Source of the DNA: ZC4RG30 sp046047615
Lineage (GTDB): Bacteria; Pseudomonadota; Gammaproteobacteria; Steroidobacterales; Steroidobacteraceae
Assembly (NCBI GenBank): GCA_046047615.1
Contig: JBJOHO010000021.1
Coordinates: 35,364-99,363 of the forward strand
Direction of reading: 5' to 3'
DNA: 64,000 nt
Part shown: positions 58,414 through 64,000 of the stretch, in pieces
How the letters are laid out: each line of letters begins with the position of its first letter
Numbering within the stretch: position 1 is the first letter of the stretch
Notes under the pieces: model-generated
The model's input: only the letters and a program-made list of their open reading frames with translations
Database searches by the model: none
What the model was told of the DNA's origin: nothing
Program-made: the position numbers and the translations under genes

Positions 58414-59785
58414 CCTTGTCGTGATCGGTTGCGGTGCGGGGGGGCTGGCCGCAGCCGTGGCCTATGCGGATTTGGCCGGACCGGCGGCAAGGATCGCCGT
58501 GCTGGAGCGCGCGACGCGCGAGGGTCGCGGCGGGGCCACGCGTTGGACCAGCAGTTGGTTCCGCATCACCGCGGACCGGCAGCTCGATCCCGCGTTCATT
58601 CCCCTCATGGAGCGCCTCGGTGAGGGCAAGGCAGACATGGAGTACTGCCATGTCTATGCCAGTGAGGTGCCGGCCACCTTCGATTTCCTCGACCGGCACG
58701 GCGTGCCCTGGGTCTACTTCGAGCAATCCTTCGCCAACCGCAACACGGGTGGTGGCCTCGCCATGCCGGTCCCTGGTGGCGTCGCGATCGTCGATACGCT
58801 GGCTGCGGCCATCGATGCCCTGCCGAACGCGTCCATCCATTACGAAACCGAAGCCGTCGCGCTGCAGACCGATGCGGCCGGCAAGGTCACCGGCGTGCAG
58901 GTCCGCACGCCCTCCGGCCCGGCGCTGCTCACGGCCCGTGCCGTGGTGCTTGCCTGCGGAGGCTTCGAGGGCGCCAAGGACCTGCTCACTGAACATCTCG
59001 GTGAGCGCGGTACCGCCTTGCCGGTGATTGCCCCTACGCTCGTCAACAACCGTGGTGATGGTCTGCGCCTGACGCAGCCGCTGGGCGGTGATGTGGCAGG
59101 CCAATTCGACATGTTCCATGGCGAGCCCATCGATACGCGTTCCTCGAAGCCTGACGCCGTGGTCTATGCCTATCCCTACGGCATCGTCGTCAATGCCAAG
59201 GGACAGCGTTTCTTCGACGAAGGTGCAGACAGCTTCGATTCGACCTTCGAAAGGCTGGGTTACGAGATCTGGGCACATCAGGATCAGAAGGCATTCTTGA
59301 TCGCGGAGAAAGCCATCCTTGACTGGCCAAACGTCGCGGCGATCATCCTGTCGGACGTCCCACCGATCGAAGCCCCGACGCTGGAAGCGCTCGCGCTGCA
59401 AGTGGACTTGCCGGCTGCTGCCCTCGTGTCGACCGTCCGGGAATACAACGCGGCGATCCAGCCGGGCGAGACGGATCGACGCATCCTTGACGGCAAATGT
59501 ACGCGCGGCCTGTCTCCCGAAAAATCCAACTGGGCGACGCCGGTACAGCAGGGGCCTTTCATCGCTTATCCGCTGACCTGCGCGATCACCTTCACCTTCG
59601 GTGGGATCCGCAGCGACGCGCGGGCACGCGTACTGCGGCGTGACGGCAGCGCCATCGACGGGCTCTATGCAGCCGGTGAGGTAACCGGCCTCTACTACAA
59701 GGAATACCCGGCGGGTACGTCCGTGCTGCGGGCGTTGACCTTTGGACGCATCGCGGCGCGTGAAGCGTCGGCTGCAAGGAGCTGA
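58403..59785 (+). CDS. TcuA-like FAD-dependent dehydrogenase
   Basis: A 460-residue flavoprotein of the fumarate reductase/succinate dehydrogenase flavoprotein superfamily. The FAD motif is VVIGCGAGGLAAAVAYA, followed by GGATRWTSSWFRI, ACGGFEGAKDLL, TFGGIRSDARARVL and GLYAAGEVTGLYYKEYPAGTSVLRALTFGR. The last segment resembles tricarballylate dehydrogenase TcuA. It probably dehydrogenates a carboxylic acid or ketone; no TcuB partner is adjacent. GGGGGA precedes the ATG at 58403 and the gene overlaps the aldehyde dehydrogenase stop. The cupin gene follows after 4 bases. Confidence 0.88.
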   Translation: MDYDLVVIGCGAGGLAAAVAYADLAGPAARIAVLERATREGRGGATRWTSSWFRITADRQLDPAFIPLMERLGEGKADMEYCHVYASEVPATFDFLDRHGVPWVYFEQSFANRNTGGGLAMPVPGGVAIVDTLAAAIDALPNASIHYETEAVALQTDAAGKVTGVQVRTPSGPALLTARAVVLACGGFEGAKDLLTEHLGERGTALPVIAPTLVNNRGDGLRLTQPLGGDVAGQFDMFHGEPIDTRSSKPDAVVYAYPYGIVVNAKGQRFFDEGADSFDSTFERLGYEIWAHQDQKAFLIAEKAILDWPNVAAIILSDVPPIEAPTLEALALQVDLPAAALVSTVREYNAAIQPGETDRRILDGKCTRGLSPEKSNWATPVQQGPFIAYPLTCAITFTFGGIRSDARARVLRRDGSAIDGLYAAGEVTGLYYKEYPAGTSVLRALTFGRIAAREASAARS

Positions 59786-59789
59786 CCTG

Positions 59790-60653
59790 ATGGACGTGCT
59801 GCACACCGCACGGATGCCCTGGGGCGAAAGTCTTGTCGCACAGCGTGGCGGCGGCGATGTTGCGCACAAGCGCCTGTTCGAGGGTGACGAAGACAGCCCC
59901 GACAACTACATGCTGGTGATGTCCAAGGAGCCCTGCACGTACTTCTCGCCCCGCCATCGTCATCCCTGGGACCAGATCCGCTACAGCCTTGAGGGTCGCA
60001 TCCCGATTGCCAAGGGTCTCTACGTCAAGGGTGGCGAGCTCGGCTACTTTCCCGAGAGCGCCCACTATGGTCCGCAGGAGGGCGGCGATGACCGCAAGGT
60101 CTTGCTGCTGCAGTTCGGTGGCGCGAGTGGCCAGGGCTTCATCGGCCCTGACCGGCTCAAACAGGCGCGGATCGAACTTGCGAAGGAAGGTCGTTTCGAG
60201 GGCGGTGTGTACCACCGGGACGTGGCCGAAGGGCGGCGGAACCGCGACGCCTACGAAGCCATCTGGCTGCATGCCCGCGGCGGGGAGCTCGACTATGCGC
60301 CGGCTGCCTACAGCACGCCTGTCGTGATGCGTCCCGAGGCACTGCCCTGGCGACCGACGACTCACCCGGGCATCGCACGTCGCCAGATCGGCGTGTTCCC
60401 GCATCGGGGACTCACGCTCGATGCCTGGCAGCTGCAGCCCGGCGCGGTCCTGTCGCTGCACGCGACGCCCGCGCTGCAGCTGCTGTTCGTGCTGTCGGGC
60501 CACGGCCGGATCGGCAGCGAAGCTCTGGAACCGTGGAGCGCAGTGCGGCTGGTGAGCGGCGAGCGCGCGGAACTGACCGCCACCACCGAGCCCTTGCAGC
60601 TGATGCAATGGTCGGTGAGCCGGGTGGCAGACCTTGCCTTGCCGCTCCGCTAG
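59790..60653 (+). CDS. Two-domain cupin-like protein
   Basis: A 287-residue protein. Residues about 30-110 form a cupin with FSPRHRHPWDQIRYSLEG (H-x-H metal motif and following Q), GRIPIAKG and ELGYFPESAHYGPQ. Residues about 200-287 look like a second, degenerate cupin (VFPHRGLTLDAWQLQPGAVLSLHATPALQLLFVLSG). It may be a dioxygenase, isomerase or ligand-binding protein for the pathway of the two preceding enzymes. AAGGAG lies 8 bases before the ATG at 59790. It ends the plus-strand cassette and is convergent with the metallo-hydrolase. Confidence 0.8.
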   Translation: MDVLHTARMPWGESLVAQRGGGDVAHKRLFEGDEDSPDNYMLVMSKEPCTYFSPRHRHPWDQIRYSLEGRIPIAKGLYVKGGELGYFPESAHYGPQEGGDDRKVLLLQFGGASGQGFIGPDRLKQARIELAKEGRFEGGVYHRDVAEGRRNRDAYEAIWLHARGGELDYAPAAYSTPVVMRPEALPWRPTTHPGIARRQIGVFPHRGLTLDAWQLQPGAVLSLHATPALQLLFVLSGHGRIGSEALEPWSAVRLVSGERAELTATTEPLQLMQWSVSRVADLALPLR

Positions 60654-60736
60654 GCGTCGGAACGAAACCGGGGATCAGGTCAAAGCAGCAACGCCGCAAC
60701 CAACAGCGACATTTTCCAGGTGCCCCCTGTCTCGCT

Positions 60737-62275
60737 TCAGTGTTCCTGGAGCGGCAGCAGGCCTGAGGTGTCGACCTGGACCGGGCAGCCGAACACCGGT
60801 ACGCCCGCAGCAGCCTGTTGTGCGCAGAAGGCTTGCGCCGCCTGCACCTGGCGTCGTGTATTGGCCATCGTCTCCTCGATCGACAGCCCGCCATTGGGGC
60901 CGTGGACGGCGACGTTGAGCTTCGGGTCCAGATCATAGGCCTTGAGGTTGGCCGGCAGTGCATTGGCCCACCAGTGCCAGGTCCACCCGGCATCACCGAG
61001 GTCGCCCTCCATCATGATCCGCGCCGATGGCAGATAGGCGAAGACGGCATGGGCCATGTGTGAATGCCCGACCACGTGATAAAGCTCCAGACGCTGCGTC
61101 TTGTCCTGCAGCACCAATCGCTCGTCCACTGGAGTGAATGCCAGCGCATGCGGGCTGCGGGCCAATGCATCGGGATGGACCACCGCCGGACGCGCGACCA
61201 TCTCGCGGATGATGGCTTCGTTGCCTCGATGGGAGATCACGCCGAGCCCCCTTGAAACGGCGGCGCGAAGTCCGGCCGTATGGTCGAAGTGGTGGTGGGT
61301 GACGATGAGCTGCGTGACAGCCTTGCCGGGAACGAGTTTGTTCGCGGCGTCGATGCGCGCCAGAGTGGCGGTGGCACTGCCGTTGGCCTCGAACAGCACG
61401 AGATGGTCGTCGAACTCGATCGCCGGGCCGCCGTTGTTGTTGCCCACGCGCAGGTCCCAGACCCCCGGGGCCAGCGGCGTCACCGTGACCGTGGGCGCTG
61501 CGGTGGGCGTTGTGGCGGCCACCGCTGCAGGCATCGCCGGCATCTGTCCGGCCGGCAGGTTCAGTCGATATGAATCGATCTGGAACATCAGGGTCACCTG
61601 GTTGCGCCAGTCGATACGGTTCATCAGGCCAAAGGGCAGCATCACGCCATCATGGGGCGTATAGCCGCTGAACAGGGCGGTGACCGCCACGTCGCCCAGG
61701 TTGGCGTGCGGGACGACGCGACGCGTCCACGCTGGCAGGCCGGTGACGGCATCGATGCCCATCGACACGGCCGTGCCATCGGCCGTCGTGAATTGAAGAA
61801 CTGGCAGGCCTCCCTCGACACCCACGCCGTTGAGTCGCGCGGCGGGAGCCAGGGCTGCACGGATCGCGGTCAGCGGATGGTCGAGCAGTTCCGCGCCGGA
61901 CTGCAGCGTGGCGCCGCGGTTCCAGTTCAGGCCGAACGGCGCAGCGAACGGAAACATCGGCGCGCGGCGCTGCTGCAGCAGGGCGCGCTGCGCGGTGAGG
62001 TCGATGCTTCGCTGTGCGTCGGCGATTGCACGCCATTTGGGCGGCGCGTTGGGCTCGGCGGTGAGATTGCCACCGCCATCCATGTAGGCGTCCTGTCCGA
62101 AGCCGGTGTAGACCAGCGTGCTGACAGCCAGCAGCCGGTCACGGCCTCCCATCGCGGTGACGGTCTGCGCGAGCAATCGTTCGGCTGCGGACCCGGGCGC
62201 CGGTGCCTGTGCCTCCAGGCTGGGGCTGGAGCCCAGCGCGCACACGGCCAGCAGCATCGTCATCAGGCGCTTCAT
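60737..62275 (-). CDS. Secreted metallo-beta-lactamase-fold hydrolase, large
   Basis: A 512-residue protein with a signal peptide (LMTMLLAVCALGSSPSLEAQA). Residues about 30-260 form an N-terminal domain without recognised catalytic motifs (AERLLAQTVTAMGGRDRLLAVSTLVYTGFG). Residues about 270-500 are an MBL domain with THHHFDHTAGLR (H-x-H-x-D-H), VVGHSHMAHAVF and MEGDLGDAGW. Domain order resembles periplasmic MBL proteins found with DUF6152-type genes. The ATG at 62275 overlaps the upstream gene's stop by 4 bases, so both are translated together. The substrate is unknown. Confidence 0.87.
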   Translation of the reverse strand: MKRLMTMLLAVCALGSSPSLEAQAPAPGSAAERLLAQTVTAMGGRDRLLAVSTLVYTGFGQDAYMDGGGNLTAEPNAPPKWRAIADAQRSIDLTAQRALLQQRRAPMFPFAAPFGLNWNRGATLQSGAELLDHPLTAIRAALAPAARLNGVGVEGGLPVLQFTTADGTAVSMGIDAVTGLPAWTRRVVPHANLGDVAVTALFSGYTPHDGVMLPFGLMNRIDWRNQVTLMFQIDSYRLNLPAGQMPAMPAAVAATTPTAAPTVTVTPLAPGVWDLRVGNNNGGPAIEFDDHLVLFEANGSATATLARIDAANKLVPGKAVTQLIVTHHHFDHTAGLRAAVSRGLGVISHRGNEAIIREMVARPAVVHPDALARSPHALAFTPVDERLVLQDKTQRLELYHVVGHSHMAHAVFAYLPSARIMMEGDLGDAGWTWHWWANALPANLKAYDLDPKLNVAVHGPNGGLSIEETMANTRRQVQAAQAFCAQQAAAGVPVFGCPVQVDTSGLLPLQEH

Positions 62276-63636
62276 GGACGTGACTCCTTGCCCAGATCGA
62301 ACAGGTCTTCTTCTTCTGCGGGGGGCTTCATGCCCTGTTCCCAGTACTTCTCCCACATCCTGGCCCAGGGCCTGCCGTACATGTCCGGCACTTCGAAGTC
62401 GATAACGCGGCCCGGCGTCAGGGGCGTCACCGTCCCGTTGACGGGATAGAGCGTCTGGATGCAGTCGACGAAGACAATGGGGTTCACGTCGGCATCGGCG
62501 AAGTCGGCCCGCTTGTCCATCCGCTCCACGATCCGGATCGGTTCCACCAAGGCCTCGGGGTCGTAGAGGATGGCCTCATGGCTCAGGCCGGTGAAGCGGC
62601 CCTGCGCGTCGCGCAGCGGAGCGTAGATCTCGATCGACTGCAACTGGCCCGAATGCTCGAAGGCCGTGTGGGAAGTCCAGGGCTGGATGTTGGAGGTCCA
62701 GGTGATCAGCGTGTCCTGGTCCCAGAAGCCGATCGTCTCGCCGTACCAGCGCGGCACCTGTTCGCCGAGCCGCGGTACGGGGCCGTCCATGCGGAAGCGG
62801 CGCCCGACATGGATGTTGGTGATGAAATTGTCAGCGCCGCTCATGTAGATCTGCACCATCTGCGGCGTCACCATCACCTGGCGGTCGTAGGCGCCCCACT
62901 CGTGCCAGCGGCGCATGAATCCCTCCGGCCAACAGAACGTAGCGGGCCACATTGCCTTGTTTGTGTGCCCGTGGTGGTAGGTCTCCTGCACCAGACGCCG
63001 CCGGTAGGTTTCCTTCAGCAGCGACAGCACGGTCGGAACCTGCAGGTGCCGCATGTTGATCCAGCTGTCGTTGCGCGGCGAGAAGCGCGGCTGCCGATAG
63101 ATGCCGCTCCACTCATGGGGCAGCGTGGAGGGTGTGTGCTGGGTCGGGCCACCGCGGCCACGCGTTTCCGCCAGCAGCGCCTCGTAATGCGCCTGCGCCG
63201 TGCGGAAGGGATAAGGGCTGACGAGGGACTGGCGCGGCAGGTCGCGGTCGCAATATCCCCACGGCGCCGAAGCCGGGGGATCCGGGCCGATGATTCCGCC
63301 GCCCCGCGTGTTCCACAGATTCTCTATGGCGTACGGGCTGTTGCAGCGGAAATAGCGCGGATCGTTCCAGAGTGCGCGATCGGCGTAGAAGTCGGTCGTT
63401 GTGAACAGGTCACGCTGCAGCGGCATCACGCCAGGCGGCGTTTGTCCCGCCGGGGCGCCGATGATGAGCTCGCCATTGCGCTCGCGGATTGCCCCGACCT
63501 GCGGACGCCCGGTGACATCATCATGGAGCGGCGCGGCGCGACCTACGCTCTTGAAGCCAATATCAGGAAGCTGCTGCGCGGCGGAGATTCCGCCCAGTCC
63601 CAGAAAGCACAGGGCAATTCCCAGCGTCGACCTCAT
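62272..63636 (-). CDS. Exported protein of the W-x-x-DTL family, unknown function
   Basis: A 454-residue protein with a signal peptide (LGIALCFLGLGGISAAQQ). It is rich in Trp, Tyr, Pro and Arg. The C-terminal part (YGETIGFWDQDTLITWTSN, IVERMDKRADF) resembles the second domain of the DUF6152 protein at 29624-30691 (ADGTLVVETTGFN, IVERYQ) and the partial gene upstream (WEGDTFVVETVGI). GGAGG lies 8 bases before the ATG at 63636. Its stop overlaps the metallo-hydrolase start (ATGA), and it is 64 bases from the preceding partial gene. I cannot assign a function. Confidence 0.78.
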   Translation of the reverse strand: MRSTLGIALCFLGLGGISAAQQLPDIGFKSVGRAAPLHDDVTGRPQVGAIRERNGELIIGAPAGQTPPGVMPLQRDLFTTTDFYADRALWNDPRYFRCNSPYAIENLWNTRGGGIIGPDPPASAPWGYCDRDLPRQSLVSPYPFRTAQAHYEALLAETRGRGGPTQHTPSTLPHEWSGIYRQPRFSPRNDSWINMRHLQVPTVLSLLKETYRRRLVQETYHHGHTNKAMWPATFCWPEGFMRRWHEWGAYDRQVMVTPQMVQIYMSGADNFITNIHVGRRFRMDGPVPRLGEQVPRWYGETIGFWDQDTLITWTSNIQPWTSHTAFEHSGQLQSIEIYAPLRDAQGRFTGLSHEAILYDPEALVEPIRIVERMDKRADFADADVNPIVFVDCIQTLYPVNGTVTPLTPGRVIDFEVPDMYGRPWARMWEKYWEQGMKPPAEEEDLFDLGKESRP

Positions 63637-63700
63637 GTTCCGGGCCTCCGTCGATCCATACCTTGATCCATGCACAGTGCGGGCGAGCGTGAGCCCGCCC

Positions 63701-64000
63701 TCACTCCCCGAACAGCTTCATGCGCGCGGCGCCGGTCTCCGGATCTGCATACTCCCGGTTGTCCTCGCAGACGTACTCGTACATCTTGTAGTTCGGCCGC
63801 CGCTGGTACACCCACTTCCACTGCCAGGGGCGTTCCAGGTAAACGGGGTCTTCCACGGTCACCACGTTCTCGAAGTGGTCCGGGGTGACGCGCCGCATGC
63901 GCTCGTGGATGCGCATCTGCGCCGAGTGGGGCACGTCGCGGAAGCGTACGTGCTCCTTGATGCCCACGGTTTCGACGACGAAGGTATCGCCTTCCCAACG
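63701..64000 (-). CDS. Partial gene of the GDTLVVET family, N-terminus beyond window
   Basis: The last 99 codons of a gene entering from the right edge. The frame is open to base 64000 and reads RWEGDTFVVETVGIKEHV, RIHERMRRVTPDHFENVVTVEDPVYLERPWQWKW, and ends ARMKLFGE. The same order of motifs (GDT-VVET, ER, EDP-Y, P) occurs in the C-terminal domain of the protein at 29624-30691, so this is probably another exported DUF6152-like protein. It precedes the 454-residue gene and the metallo-hydrolase on the same strand, likely one operon. Confidence 0.8.
   Translation of the reverse strand, partial: RWEGDTFVVETVGIKEHVRFRDVPHSAQMRIHERMRRVTPDHFENVVTVEDPVYLERPWQWKWVYQRRPNYKMYEYVCEDNREYADPETGAARMKLFGE

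Noticed and set aside
60654..60736. Terminator between the convergent cupin and metallo-hydrolase genes
   Set aside because: No stable inverted repeat or T-tract was found on either strand in these 83 bases.
1..64000. Transposases, phage genes, CRISPR repeats, toxin-antitoxin pairs or defence systems
   Set aside because: None found in any frame; the composition shifts at 25.9 kb and after 56.8 kb are the only hints of acquisition.

Overview
The window is one stretch of a high-GC chromosome. It is densely packed, with no gap over 300 bases and no insertion sequence, CRISPR array, integrase or rRNA. The gene set (proteobacterial-type GshA, HemJ, CmoA, YgiQ, HrpB, a PII protein behind a sigma-54 promoter, a TonB-dependent receptor with a tryptophan-halogenase-like partner, an M2 peptidase and an Ior-type molybdenum hydroxylase) fits an aerobic gammaproteobacterium, perhaps near Steroidobacterales/Xanthomonadales. 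This placement is inferred from protein families, not from a marker gene.

Layout. 1-3310 (minus): thiolase, TspO, dienelactone hydrolase and ferrochelatase (cut by the window edge), almost abutting. 3366-5486 (plus): gshA, then glnK preceded by two NtrC-like sites and a near-perfect sigma-54 promoter. 5547-11763: ilvN runs divergently from ilvB; after ilvB come a degenerate alpha/beta hydrolase, a coiled-coil FHA protein, ilvA and a small membrane protein. 11705-14352: a CFA-synthase-like methyltransferase, a secreted NlpC/P60 protein, and a class I cyclic-di-GMP riboswitch controlling a SPOR-like protein of unknown role. 14365-20134 (minus): a double-length UvrA (four ATPase domains) overlapping a small zinc-ribbon gene. 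20206-25813: a LacI-type operator over a promoter, a TonB-dependent receptor, an intrinsic terminator, a flavin halogenase-like protein and a TPR/2OG-Fe oxygenase. 25922-32963: a lower-GC orphan, a lipoprotein PQQ/haem alcohol dehydrogenase, a GST, DUF6152 and DUF1761 proteins, and an M2 peptidase. 33055-46882: an Ior-type hydroxylase pair, ygiQ, a DUF423 protein, a hydrolase, a carotenoid oxygenase, hrpB, hemJ, a CPBP protease, cmoA and a PEMT/ICMT-like methyltransferase.

46905-53534 (minus) is a tight haem operon, hemA-hemC-(histidine kinase-response regulator)-hemE-hemN, whose genes overlap or lie within a few bases. The two-component system sits inside the pathway. HemC carries a HemD-like C-terminal extension and HemA is short. 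With hemH and hemJ this puts six tetrapyrrole genes, plus tspO, in one window.

53584-56733 holds a GST and a Zn-alcohol dehydrogenase/metallo-beta-lactamase/SnoaL-like operon. A tRNA with anticodon CAT (probably Ile2) at 56768-56840 is followed by lower-GC catabolic genes: an aldehyde dehydrogenase, a TcuA-like flavoprotein and a cupin. Facing them are a secreted metallo-hydrolase and two members of a family also seen in the DUF6152 protein at 29.6 kb. This may be an island bordered by the tRNA.

Most notable: the haem operon with its embedded two-component system; the c-di-GMP riboswitch and its uncharacterised target; the tandem UvrA; the sigma-54/NtrC control of glnK; the operator-covered promoter of the TonB receptor cluster; and a type II PQQ dehydrogenase with a lanthanide-type Asp.
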